Assembly (NCBI GenBank): GCA_023665185.1
Contig: JAMPEL010000002.1
Coordinates: 1 to 64,000, forward strand
Source of the DNA: Roseburia sp.
Lineage (GTDB): Bacteria > Bacteroidota > Bacteroidia > Bacteroidales > Bacteroidaceae
Reading direction: 5' to 3'
DNA: 64,000 bases
The notes under the pieces are model-generated. The model was not told the origin of the DNA. It did no database searches and saw only the letters and a list, made by a program, of their open reading frames with translations. Shown here one piece after another: positions 24,301 to 32,424 of this stretch. The translations under genes and the position numbers were made by a program. Positions within the stretch are counted from its first letter, which is position 1, and each line of letters begins with the position of its first letter.

Positions 24301-25617
24301 TTGCATCTTCATGTCCTGACGGGTGGCATCGAGAATATCCAGATAGATGTTTCTGTTGTAGTCTGATTCCCGTTTCATTCCCATCGCACTGTACACCTTG
24401 CTCAGATGTTCTCGTATGCTCGCCATCCATTCCGGTACTGTAATGACCGTTCCGTCCGCAATCCAGCGCATCTCGGTCGAAATGCTGTCATAGTCTTGGG
24501 AATACGGATATACTCTGTCGTCAGGCTGTATGCTTGCATTCGTTCTTTTTTCTGCCTGCTGTATATGGTGTGGCTTGCTGCAATAAGTTGAGTGGTGGAC
24601 ATTCACATATTCCAGTGCTTTGGCGACAGCCTCCAGAGCTGCCGTATAGTGATGGTCGGACAATTCCATCTCGGATATTGTGATATAGGCTGCCGCCGTA
24701 TAAAACATACATCCATAGCTGTCCATAATCTTCAGAGACTGCTCCGCCATGAAGCGCGGCATGTCAGGAATGTCTACGCTGTCTGCCTCCAGCATACCTC
24801 TTATGAACATCAGTCTTCCTCTGTTCAGCGAGTCTGTATGAATAAGGTTGTCAGCAAGAGCCTGCATTGCCAAACCCTCGAAGAGCCGCAGCCCCGAGTG
24901 GCGGCTCAAAGCCAGTGCACGCACGAGCATTCTTTCCTCCTCATCCCTTATGTTGTCGGTTTCGGAAGTCTTGATAATTCCGCCAGAGCCTGTCATGTAA
25001 AAATAAGAGGCAAGTTGTGCCGAATCATTCTCAATAATGCTGAACCGGACGGTAATCTTGGCAATCTCTTCTGCCGCCTGCCTTTCTTGCCTCAGATAGT
25101 AATAGTAAGTGGACGAGACAAGGTGAAACTCGCTTTGCGCATAATTCCAAAGTCGCTTTTGCCTTTCCGACATGTATGTGTCTTCCTTGCTTATGCGGCT
25201 GATACGTTTTTGTGCGCTTTGGTGATAATCATAGAACTCTTTGTTGGCTGATATGCGCTGGCATATTTTCATCATGCCCACATCGGCAATGAGTTTCAGA
25301 AGCTCATTGTCGGACTGGTTGAGAACAGCTGCAAACAGTTCTTTTGATCCTGCATAATCCATTCGCATAAATCTGACAAAGGCAAGATGGCAGAACGACT
25401 CGTTCTTACCGTCCGCATATCGTGATGTCTTTGCGAAAGCTCTCCGGGCATACAGTTCTGTAGAGTCGAGTGAGCGGTAGCGGCTGTTGTAAGCCGCCAT
25501 GTTGAGTGAGTCGACATGTGCGTGCATTTCGGTTGTGCGGCTGTTGTCACATGCCGCGCACACGCACAGTGCCGATACTGTCAAGAATATATATATCAGA
25601 TTCAGAATGATTCTCAC
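21310..25617 (-). CDS. Double-module sensor histidine kinase (DUF5112/DUF5113 type)
   Basis: A lipoprotein-like kinase of about 1435 residues. Module 1: signal ending CVCAAC, a helical TPR-like periplasmic sensor (about 30-440), TM near 453-473, a DHp-like helix without a usable His (LSIVYGITPFLDRAVNEI) and an intact ATP lid (N-box NTLLDNARKY, G1 DTGCGLS, G2 GYGFGLMN). Module 2: a second signal/lipobox-like segment (ACIVAAVALHGLCTTSC, about 836-852), a periplasmic part, TM near 1003-1024, a GAF-like domain, an H-box IKHETMYYP (His codon 21988-21990) and a degenerate ATPase end. GTG 25617 is chosen because the upstream TTG (25644) lies inside the promoter box. Partner regulator follows at 43 bp. 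Confidence 0.85.
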   Translation of the reverse strand: MRIILNLIYIFLTVSALCVCAACDNSRTTEMHAHVDSLNMAAYNSRYRSLDSTELYARRAFAKTSRYADGKNESFCHLAFVRFMRMDYAGSKELFAAVLNQSDNELLKLIADVGMMKICQRISANKEFYDYHQSAQKRISRISKEDTYMSERQKRLWNYAQSEFHLVSSTYYYYLRQERQAAEEIAKITVRFSIIENDSAQLASYFYMTGSGGIIKTSETDNIRDEEERMLVRALALSRHSGLRLFEGLAMQALADNLIHTDSLNRGRLMFIRGMLEADSVDIPDMPRFMAEQSLKIMDSYGCMFYTAAAYITISEMELSDHHYTAALEAVAKALEYVNVHHSTYCSKPHHIQQAEKRTNASIQPDDRVYPYSQDYDSISTEMRWIADGTVITVPEWMASIREHLSKVYSAMGMKRESDYNRNIYLDILDATRQDMKMQQRYETLAIEEKKTNAMLIIVGTFIVILICVMRGINIRLKQRSKYQAEKLSDVTKLCRKLTMSIPTDAIDKEDMANSIHKAIDDDVRRIFPEAGKEWEKEDGKLKLYDLELLNIVRVFFRWAVKNGETFVWLGDKGRCIEEEHSMHEMNIAGNKRANIDKRTCLSIVYGITPFLDRAVNEISKLAKCDNSAVAEKRLLYVSELIDKINEYNEVLTHWIKVRQGTVSLHIENFSLDRLFSTLGKGRSAFENKQISLKIEPTTAVVKADKALTLFMMNTLLDNARKYTPAGGCVCLRATEQPEYVEIDITDTGCGLSDKDIALICGEKVYDSAQIGNTEENPELKKNKGYGFGLMNCKGIIEKYRKTGKFFSVCNFGIESTPGKGSRFFFRLPKGIIRGACIVAAVALHGLCTTSCETSRSENESQDIYEWTSDDPILHKASNYADSAYYANVEGMYSAALLYIDSARMALNEYYLQEVPEGTELMVMEGNTQMPEIDLWNKGFNTDYHVILDIRNEAAIAALALNRWNLYTYNNEIYTRLYKLMAQDNNLESYCNTIRQSNINKQTFLIIFIFVFIAGLLVYYLIYYRHNLLPIFNMRQLMQFNGHLFASKEGTETEVLLHGVSDIRLADGIGLCLIHEKGRQTHCTFSASCPDRDIVKEIMNICVKEARPIVKGEGRFRAYPLTQETEEGSDTFGAIVMVMHSVYLSENEELIFRLIAQFTAIHLYYSSIKINTGQQNIEQLEDERNRAEMEANNIHVQNMVLDNCLSTIKHETMYYPNKIKQIADSMRETDSDRETFATHLQNMSELICYYKETFTLLSSCALRQLDKVVFRRKTINVADLASYAEHGVAKLNRKYRTQILIHTGNADGLSVTGDIQMLEYLIDNLLSFSFEDKTDGALSLTFKRSNGFVVFTYSDSRLVANSDNPQRIFYADNIQYDAMSDKLRYAQYLICKQIIREHDDFVGQRGCRIYAEKNPDKGCLSIVFTIPERKRIRID

Positions 25618-25641
25618 TTTGTCAAAACTACATTTTATATA

Positions 25642-25649
25642 CAAAAATA
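25642..25649 (-). promoter_or_regulatory. Sensor kinase operon promoter -7 box (TATTTTTG)
   Basis: Exact TAnnTTTG match on the minus strand. The box contains the TTG that would otherwise be read as an upstream start, so translation probably begins at GTG 25617, about 18 nt after the predicted start point. Confidence 0.5.
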
Positions 25650-25739
25650 ATGTATTGCCACGACTTTTGTACTATAACTGTGCGTTTTTTGAAAAATGTA
25701 GCGTATATTAGCGTCCGGTTTTCAAACTCTGGCAAGATT

Positions 25740-26090
25740 ATGAACAATGTATATTATAACCAATTGGTGGAACTTCTGGCATACAAGCCGGAAGGAATGA
25801 GGTTGTGCAGTATTGTGAAATACATATACAACTGTAATTGCAGTCTGTTTGAAGACACCGGTCTCTATAATCAGATATATGCCAATGTGCGCTGGTTCCT
25901 GTGGTCTCAAAGCAGGCAAAAGGATTCTCCGTTCAGAAAAATTGACGGCAAACGGGGCATGTATGGATTGAAAAAGAACTTCATGGTACAGCTTGAGCTG
26001 TGTTTTGACAATTGGGAATATGACACAATACAGCCGAAGCCAGTGAAGAAAAAAATGGAGGGCGAGCAGCGTAGTCTGTTTGAATGGTAG
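25740..26090 (+). CDS. Small winged-helix (HARE-HTH-like) protein
   Basis: A 116-residue protein, from the ATG at 25740 (MNNVYYNQLVELL). The pattern YNQLVELLAYKPEGMRLCSIVKYIYN...YANVRWFLWSQSRQKDSPFRKI.GKRGMYGLK resembles the HARE-HTH (HB1/ASXL/restriction-associated) winged helix fold, which binds DNA and is often found in restriction and chromatin proteins. The match is by pattern only. It stands alone between two minus-strand genes, divergent from the kinase operon. The C-terminal tail is charged (KPVKKKMEGEQRSLFEW). Confidence 0.6.
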   Translation: MNNVYYNQLVELLAYKPEGMRLCSIVKYIYNCNCSLFEDTGLYNQIYANVRWFLWSQSRQKDSPFRKIDGKRGMYGLKKNFMVQLELCFDNWEYDTIQPKPVKKKMEGEQRSLFEW

Positions 26091-26228
26091 GCATTATGCC
26101 ATTTGGTTGCGCTGTTTTTTTATTTCATACTCAGACATCTCTTACCGTGCTCTGCGTGGCATCAGCAGTGTATCTTATTTCTTGTTTTCCCTGTATTTTT
26201 TCTATTCCAATACACTTTTTTTATTCTT

Positions 26229-26720
26229 TCATAATATTTCTCTGGCAATCCATGCGCAAGCCTCTGCATCGGCGAGCGCGTGATGGTGGTTGTCGAGTCT
26301 GTATCCGCACCGTGCCGCCACTGTGTGCAACTGATGGTTGGGCAGTTCCGGAAACATCCGGCGCGACATGCGCAGGGTGTCGAAAAACTGATAGTCGGGA
26401 TAATCCATCTGATAAACGCGGAAAACCGCTTTCAGACACCCCTCGTCGAAAGGGCTGTTGTGCGCCACGAGTGGCAGTCCTTCGAGCAATGGTGCAATCT
26501 GTTCCCATACTTTCGGGAAAACCGGAGCGTTGTCCGTGTCCTCACGTGTCAGTCCGTGTACTTGCGAACAACGGTAGTGATAGTAATTAGGTTCGGGATT
26601 GATGAGCGAATAGAAGGAATCCGTTATTTCCCCATCTCTTACTATTACGATGCCAACAGAACATACGGATGACCTTTCGTTGTTGGCGGTCTCAAAATCT
26701 ATGGCTGCAAAATTTTCCAT
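26229..26720 (-). CDS. DEDDh 3'-5' exonuclease (DnaQ-like)
   Basis: A 163-residue stand-alone exonuclease domain of the DnaQ/epsilon type. ExoI motif is AAIDFETA (Asp8, Glu10), ExoII is VAHNSPFD (Asp92), and ExoIII is HHHALADA (His146 or His147, Asp151). These provide the two-metal active site for 3'-5' hydrolysis. There is no polymerase or BRCT domain attached, so it may act in RNA or DNA end trimming. A promoter-like box lies at 26865-26872. Confidence 0.9.
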   Translation of the reverse strand: MENFAAIDFETANNERSSVCSVGIVIVRDGEITDSFYSLINPEPNYYHYRCSQVHGLTREDTDNAPVFPKVWEQIAPLLEGLPLVAHNSPFDEGCLKAVFRVYQMDYPDYQFFDTLRMSRRMFPELPNHQLHTVAARCGYRLDNHHHALADAEACAWIAREIL

Positions 26721-26864
26721 CTCAGTAGTCTTTTTGTTGAAAAACAGGTTTTGGTGACGAAAATGCCATTGGTGTCAGCTTGTGAAGACAGGTTGTGTTT
26801 GTGGCAAGTTCCGCATGGGCAGATTCCGATTTGTATTTGTAATTTGCCTGTTTTGTTGTTTTTG

Positions 26865-26872
26865 CAAAGGTA
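26865..26872 (-). promoter_or_regulatory. Possible exonuclease gene promoter -7 box (TACCTTTG)
   Basis: Exact TAnnTTTG match on the minus strand, 145 bp before the start codon, implying a long leader. Confidence 0.35.
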
Positions 26873-27029
26873 CATGGATTTTGCATGAAGTCTATGCCAA
26901 ACGAGCAAAGATTTCCATTTGTTGCGATATGTTTATGGATTGTGTATTTGCGAGTGATAGTAATTTGATTGATAATATGACAAAATGTTTGTATGTGTTG
27001 GGTTTTGCTTGCTTTGTGTTTGTTTGAAG
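26873..27029. other. Left flank shared with the region before copy C
   Basis: No gene seen. The part from about 26920 resembles 38755-38873 (for example TTTGTTGCGATATG against TTTGTTGCGGTATA, then TGTGTATTTGC and TGATAGTAA). Copies B and C therefore share sequence outside the 620-bp element. Confidence 0.5.
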
Positions 27030-27649
27030 TGTTAAAATCTAACCCCCGTAGAATCGCCTCAAAATGAACCGGACTCCGCCGAGGTTGCAAAAACGCGATT
27101 CTACGGAGGGTTTTGAGTCTCGAAAATCGAGCGGACAAATAGAACAATTTGACCGACTAAAAGATATAGAATTTCAAACCCAAACACACCTTCCCCACCC
27201 AAAAGCCCGCTAAAACCCAAAATTACAAGGTGCTGAAAATTTATTTCCAAGGCACACTGATTTTTTTCGCAAGGCGCACAAAATTTATTTTCAAGGCGCA
27301 CGAAATTTTCAAAGCCCGTTTTTCGGGTCAAAATCGGGCTTTTTCCCGAATCACTCCCTCAAAAAGACGGCAGCCGTCTTTTCCATGCCCCGAAAAACAA
27401 AAATGGATTTTGAACCCGGAAAAAGGCAATTTTAAGACAAAATTTTTGTAAGTTGCTGATTATCAGTATATCCTATTTTGACTCAGACCATGCGTTTTAC
27501 GTCTAAAACTGCATACTTTTTGCTGAAAATGTATTTAATTGATTATCAGTTATTTACCTATATAACACTTGGAATCGACCACGAATTAAAAGCCGAAAAC
27601 AGTGAGATATGTTAAAATGCCTCCTTTTTTCTGAACTGACAAAATGTCA
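27030..27649 (-). repeat. Interspersed 620-bp intergenic element, copy B
   Basis: Minus-strand copy. The TTTTAACA motifs are the complements of 27610-27618 and 27030-27038 (580 bp apart). The end palindrome is TGACAAAATGTCA (27637-27649). The 22-bp array has CAAG at 27226, 27248, 27270 and 27292. The terminal hairpin (GTAGAATCGC / GCGATTCTAC) lies at 27048-27108. It sits between the exonuclease and topB, which diverge. Confidence 0.85.
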
Positions 27650-27915
27650 AAAAACTTGCCCGCGTATGGTTGTGCGGTAAAATGAATAAGGTTTGTGGAG
27701 TCCCCCTTTATTAAGAACGTACAAAAGGTGCAATTGGATGTCGGTACAGGGCAATTGCTTCAAGCTAATGCCTGTACATATTGTATGATTGACATTATCA
27801 CTCGAAATGCAGGAAGAACCGGAAATAATCCTGAATAATGCCTGTCGGATGCTTCTGTAAAATCTCTTCACAGACGTTTCTTGCGCAATGATTGAATATT
27901 TCCTGAAATTTTCTC
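27650..27915. other. Right flank of copy B, shared with copy C
   Basis: No gene seen. Blocks such as GGTTTGTGGAGT, ACGTACAAA.GG.GCA and TTGGATGT, then GATTG.CATT and TCGAAATG.AGGA, recur in order at 39540-39670 after copy C. They are absent next to copies A and D. Confidence 0.5.
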
Positions 27916-27923
27916 TATTTTTG
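27916..27923 (+). promoter_or_regulatory. topB promoter -7 box (TATTTTTG)
   Basis: Exact TAnnTTTG match followed by GC. It predicts a leader of about 140 nt before topB, which contains a structured segment (27968-28033). Confidence 0.5.
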
Positions 27924-27967
27924 CAGGTACTTTGGTACACGGATTCCATTGGCATTGTTTTCCTCTG

Positions 27968-28033
27968 CATGACAGGAGGACGGATATATGGGCTATTCAG
28001 TCAGAATGTTGTTGAATAGTCCTGCATGTCATG
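27968..28033 (+). promoter_or_regulatory. Structured leader before topB
   Basis: Nested inverted repeats: outer CATGACA (27968-27974) with TGTCATG (28027-28033), and inner GGCTATTCA (27990-27998) with TGAATAGTCC (28013-28022). The structure ends about 36 nt before the topB ATG and would be in the mRNA. It could regulate translation or transcription; no known family recognised. Confidence 0.4.
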
Positions 28034-28069
28034 AATAAATAGTAAACAGATAAAAAAACTACAAGAGAT

Positions 28070-30247
28070 ATGATTGTTTGCATTGCGGAGAAACCAAGTG
28101 TGGCGCGGGATATAGCGGCTGTCATAGGAGCTACCGCCTCGCACGACGGATATATGGAAGGCAACGGCTATCAGGTTACATGGACTTTCGGACATCTGTG
28201 TGAGCTGAAGGAGCCTCATGAATATACTCCGCTATGGAAGCGTTGGGATGTATGGGACTTGCCCATGATACCCCAGCGTTATGGCATCAAGTTGAAAGAG
28301 GATAATGGAGTGAAGAAGCAGTTTGGCATTATCGAACGCCTGATGAGGCAGGCAGACGGGATTGTGAACTGTGGTGATGCCGGACAAGAAGGAGAACTGA
28401 TACAGCGGTGGGTGATGCAGAAAGCGGGAGTGACATGCCCCGTGAAAAGACTCTGGATTTCATCGCTGACAGAGGAGGCGATAAGGGAAGGCTTCAAAAG
28501 CCTGAAAGACCAGAGCGAGTACCAGTCGCTTTACGAGGCGGGGCTGAGTCGGGCCATTGGCGACTGGACATTGGGGATGAACGCCACACGCTTGTACACA
28601 CTGAAGTATGGGCAATACAAGCAAGTGCTTTCCATTGGCCGTGTGCAAACTCCGACACTTGCGCTTATTGTGCGCAGGCAGCTGGAAATAGACAATTTCC
28701 AGCCTGAGCAATACTGGATTCTGTCTACCGTTTATCGTGAGACAACGTTTGCCGCCACCAAAGGCAAGTTCACGTCGCAGCAGGAAGGCGAGGAATTTCT
28801 GGAGAAAGTGAAATATTCGCCTTTCACCGTGACGGATGTGTCGGCAAAGAAAGGCACTGAGGCTCCGCCTCGACTGTACGACCTCACTTCGTTGCAGGTG
28901 GACTGTAACCGGAAGTTCGGCTATTCGGCAGATCTCACTTTGCAGCTCATACAAAGCCTTTACGAGAAGAAGTTCACCACTTACCCGCGTGTGGACACCA
29001 CTTTTCTTAGTGATGATATATATCCGAAATGTCCGAACATTCTGATGGGCATACGCGGGTACGAGCAGTTTACGGCACCTCTCTACGGACAGAAGCTGCC
29101 GAAAAGCAAGAAGGTGTTCGACTCCTCAAAAGTGACCGACCACCATGCCATCATACCGACAGGAGTGCCGGCGCAGAATCTGACAGACATGGAACGCAAT
29201 GTCTACGACCTTGTCGCACGCACATTCATTGCCGTGTTCTATCCCGACTGCAAGTTTCTTGCCACGACAGTTCTGGGAAGTGTGGAAGATGTAGAGTTCA
29301 AGGCTACCGGAAAACAGATTATGGAACAGGGGTGGAGAGTTCTATTTGCCAAAGACAGGCAGACGGACGAGGAAGCAAAGGGAACGGAGGAGGAAAAAAC
29401 GTTGCCCGCCTTTGTGAAAGGCGAGAGCGGTTCCCATTTGCCTTCATTGATGGAAAAATGGACTACTCCTCCAAAACCTTATACGGAGGCGACCTTGTTG
29501 CGGGCGATGGAGACAGCCGGCAAGTTTGTGGACAACGAGGAACTGAGGGACGCTTTGAAAGAAAACGGTATAGGCCGTCCTTCTACGCGAGCTGCTATTA
29601 TAGAGACCTTGTTTAAGCGCAGATATATAAAGAAAGAGCGGAAAAGTGTGGTTCCCACACCTACGGGGATGGAGCTTATCGGACTTATCCGCGAGGAGCT
29701 TTTGAAGAGTGCCGAACTGACCGGTATATGGGAGAAGAAACTGCGTGAGATTGAGAAGAAAAAATATGACGCGCGTCAGTTTCTTGACGAGTTGAAGCTG
29801 ATGGTGGCGGATATTGTCAATGCTGTACGCTCGGACACTTCCAACAGGCGGGTGGCAATTACTACGGAGGAAGACCTCAAAGCCGGGAAGAAAAAGCGAC
29901 CGCCTAAGGAAGGAGGCGAGGGGGGGAAAAAGACGAGGACTCCCCGGAAACCTAAAGCTCCGGCGGGAGAGGGCGGAGCGGCATTGGAGACTGTTCATGC
30001 GGAATCGTTGAAAACGGTGGATTCTTTGCGCACTGTAGCCGGTTTCCAGCCTAAAGGCGGTCGGCAAGCAAAGGCTGTCGCCATGCCGGAGAGCGGTGGA
30101 GGCGATGAATGGGTAGGCCTGCCATGCCCGGTATGTACAAAAGGACATATCATTAAGGGACGGACTGCCTACGGATGCTCTCGCTGGAGAGAGGGATGCA
30201 CATTCAGGCGTCCTTTTGAAGAGAAGGCGTCCGATAACAATAAATGA
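28070..30247 (+). CDS. topB: DNA topoisomerase III
   Basis: A 725-residue type IA topoisomerase that relaxes and decatenates DNA by single-strand passage. It has an N-terminal Toprim domain (IAEKPSVARDIA; acidic cluster NCGDAGQEGEL, with Gln where many family members have Arg). The catalytic Tyr305 lies in KKFTTYPRVDTTFLS, after GRVQTPTL. A Lys/Pro/Gly-rich linker (about 600-660) leads to a C-terminal zinc-ribbon-like segment (CPVCTKGHIIKGRTAYGCSRW). Followed 40 bp later by the PorE-like gene. Length fits Bacteroidetes TopB. Confidence 0.95.
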   Translation: MIVCIAEKPSVARDIAAVIGATASHDGYMEGNGYQVTWTFGHLCELKEPHEYTPLWKRWDVWDLPMIPQRYGIKLKEDNGVKKQFGIIERLMRQADGIVNCGDAGQEGELIQRWVMQKAGVTCPVKRLWISSLTEEAIREGFKSLKDQSEYQSLYEAGLSRAIGDWTLGMNATRLYTLKYGQYKQVLSIGRVQTPTLALIVRRQLEIDNFQPEQYWILSTVYRETTFAATKGKFTSQQEGEEFLEKVKYSPFTVTDVSAKKGTEAPPRLYDLTSLQVDCNRKFGYSADLTLQLIQSLYEKKFTTYPRVDTTFLSDDIYPKCPNILMGIRGYEQFTAPLYGQKLPKSKKVFDSSKVTDHHAIIPTGVPAQNLTDMERNVYDLVARTFIAVFYPDCKFLATTVLGSVEDVEFKATGKQIMEQGWRVLFAKDRQTDEEAKGTEEEKTLPAFVKGESGSHLPSLMEKWTTPPKPYTEATLLRAMETAGKFVDNEELRDALKENGIGRPSTRAAIIETLFKRRYIKKERKSVVPTPTGMELIGLIREELLKSAELTGIWEKKLREIEKKKYDARQFLDELKLMVADIVNAVRSDTSNRRVAITTEEDLKAGKKKRPPKEGGEGGKKTRTPRKPKAPAGEGGAALETVHAESLKTVDSLRTVAGFQPKGGRQAKAVAMPESGGGDEWVGLPCPVCTKGHIIKGRTAYGCSRWREGCTFRRPFEEKASDNNK

Positions 30248-30287
30248 GGCGAAATTCCGTTTATACCTAATATAATAGGACATTACA

Positions 30288-32357
30288 GTGGAGAAAACAA
30301 GAAAACTGAAATATGATGTGATATTCTGTTTGTGCGCATGTTTTTTTGCGGCATGCAGCAATGAGAATATCCCTTTCAAGAAAGGTGAGCAGAGCTATGC
30401 GATAGGCGAGTACTATCAGGCTGCCGCTTACTATAAGAAGTCCTATACAAGAACATCGCCGAAGGACAGGGATAAGCGTGCTGTGAGAGCTTATAAGATG
30501 GGCGACTGCTATCGGCGGATAAACTATGCGCAGAAAGCGGTTGCCGCATATCAGAACGCTGTGCGCTATAATTGTCCTGACAGCACCGCACTATTTTATC
30601 TGGCACAGCAGCAACTGAAGATAGGAAACTATAAGGCTGCCATGCAGAATTTCAAGTTGTATCTGGAAAAAGACCCGGGAAATGAGTTGGCACGTAGCGG
30701 ACTCCTCTCTTGTGAGCTTGCCCCGCAATGGAAGGCAAATCCCAATTTGTATAAGATAAAGAAAGAAGCGGTGTTCAACTCTCGGCGGACGGACTATTCG
30801 CCGATGCTTGTGGGCGATGATGCCGACCAGCTTGTATTCTCTTCTACCCGCAACGATGCCAACGGTGACGAGCTAAGCGGTATTACGGGAGTGAAATACG
30901 GGGATTTGTTTTTTTCGAGAAAAGATGAGAACGGAAAGTGGAAGCAGCCCGAAGTCATTGAGTCGGATGTCAATACGGAATATGACGAGGGAGCAAGCTG
31001 CATCTCGCCCGATGGAAAGACCATGTATTTCACACGTTGCAGCAGTGACCCCGATTATCCCCGATATGCCGAGATATGGGAGTCGGCGCGCAGCGATGCC
31101 TCATGGGGCGCACCTAAGAAGTGTGAGATTTCAAAGGACACCCTGTCTTCGTATGCCCATCCGGCCATTTCGCCTGATGGCAAGTGGATGTATTTTGTGA
31201 GTGACATGCCGGGAGGAATAGGCGGACTGGATATATGGAGAGTCCGGCTTTTCGACTCGGGATTTGGAGGGGTGGAGAATCTCGGGCGGCCGATAAATAC
31301 CCCGGGCGATGAGATGTTTCCTTCGTTTCGTCCTAACGGCGACTTGTATTTTTCCTCGGACGGGCATCCGGGCATGGGCGGACTGGACATTCTGAAAGCC
31401 GTTCCCGATTCGGCAAGAGGATGGATTGTGGAAAACCAGCAGTTTCCGCTCAATTCGAGCGGCGATGATTTCGGCATGACATTTGAGGGATTGCACAACC
31501 GGGGATTTTTCTGCTCAAATAGAAATGACGGAAAAGGATGGGAGCACATATTCAGTTTTGAGTTGCCGGAAGTGTTGCAGACTGTTACCGGATGGGTATA
31601 TGAGAAAGACGGATATGAGTTGCCGGAAGGTCTTGTGTATATGGTCGGCAATGACGGTACAAACGAGAAACTGAGTGTGAAGGGAGACGGCTCGTTCACG
31701 AAGGTGCTGAAACCGGGAGTGGAATATGTCTTCTTGGGAACCTGCAAGGGCTATCTGAATGTCAAGCAGGAACTGACAGTGGCACCGTCAGAGCATAGCG
31801 AGGAATATACGTTGCAGTTTCCGCTTCCGCCAATCAATGTGCCAGTGCTTATTGACAATATATTCTACGAGTTTGATAAGGCAGATCTGACTCCTGAATC
31901 AACGGATGCGCTTGACAAACTGGTGGTGATGATGACCGAGAATCCGAACATTACTATTGAATTGGGAGCACATTGCGATTATCGGGGCAATGATGCCTAC
32001 AATGAGCGTCTTTCACAGCGGCGTGCGGAATCGGTAGTGAATTATCTTATCGACCACGGAATAAAGAAGGAAAGACTTACCGCTATGGGGTATGGAGAAA
32101 GCCGTCCGAAAGTGATACGTAAGAAACTGACTGAGACATACAAGTTCCTAAACGAGAACGATACCTTGACGGAAAACTATATCAAGGCGCGTCCGGAAGA
32201 GGAACAGGAGATTTGTAATGCGCTGAACCGCCGCACGGAATTTAAAGTGCTGCGTACCACTTATGGTACTACGCTGCAAGAATATAATCTTGAAGAGGAG
32301 GAGCGGAAAGCGCGGAAAAAAGAAGAGAATGAAGAGGAGGAGTATTTTGACTTTTGA
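30288..32357 (+). CDS. PorE-like lipoprotein (TPR, PD40 propeller, OmpA domain)
   Basis: A 689-residue outer-membrane lipoprotein, GTG start at 30288, lipobox FFAAC with Cys23. Domains in order: TPRs (about 25-145); a WD40/PD40-like propeller (about 165-425, with SPDGKTMYF, SPDGKWMYFVSD and RPNGDLYFSSD repeats); a small carboxypeptidase-regulatory-like domain (TGWVYEKDGYELPEGLVY, about 430-510); and an OmpA C-terminal peptidoglycan-binding domain (FYEFDKADL, DYRGNDAYNERLSQRRAESV). This is the architecture of PorE, which anchors the type IX secretion system to peptidoglycan, and I infer the same role. The C-terminus is strongly charged (ERKARKKEENEEEEYFDF). Confidence 0.75.
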   Translation: MEKTRKLKYDVIFCLCACFFAACSNENIPFKKGEQSYAIGEYYQAAAYYKKSYTRTSPKDRDKRAVRAYKMGDCYRRINYAQKAVAAYQNAVRYNCPDSTALFYLAQQQLKIGNYKAAMQNFKLYLEKDPGNELARSGLLSCELAPQWKANPNLYKIKKEAVFNSRRTDYSPMLVGDDADQLVFSSTRNDANGDELSGITGVKYGDLFFSRKDENGKWKQPEVIESDVNTEYDEGASCISPDGKTMYFTRCSSDPDYPRYAEIWESARSDASWGAPKKCEISKDTLSSYAHPAISPDGKWMYFVSDMPGGIGGLDIWRVRLFDSGFGGVENLGRPINTPGDEMFPSFRPNGDLYFSSDGHPGMGGLDILKAVPDSARGWIVENQQFPLNSSGDDFGMTFEGLHNRGFFCSNRNDGKGWEHIFSFELPEVLQTVTGWVYEKDGYELPEGLVYMVGNDGTNEKLSVKGDGSFTKVLKPGVEYVFLGTCKGYLNVKQELTVAPSEHSEEYTLQFPLPPINVPVLIDNIFYEFDKADLTPESTDALDKLVVMMTENPNITIELGAHCDYRGNDAYNERLSQRRAESVVNYLIDHGIKKERLTAMGYGESRPKVIRKKLTETYKFLNENDTLTENYIKARPEEEQEICNALNRRTEFKVLRTTYGTTLQEYNLEEEERKARKKEENEEEEYFDF

Positions 32358-32424
32358 TTCTCGCCGCCTCTTTGTTTGTTGAGGCTTCGGAGTGAGTGAT
32401 ACACATAATGAAAATAGATATATC

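Noticed and set aside
29444..30379. Minus-strand frame opposite the end of topB and into the PorE-like gene
   Set aside because: Overlaps two solid genes on the other strand and shows no family resemblance.
32392..32424. GTG start for the rRNA methyltransferase
   Set aside because: Gives 11 extra residues (MSDTHNENRYI) without family counterpart; ATG 32425 fits better.
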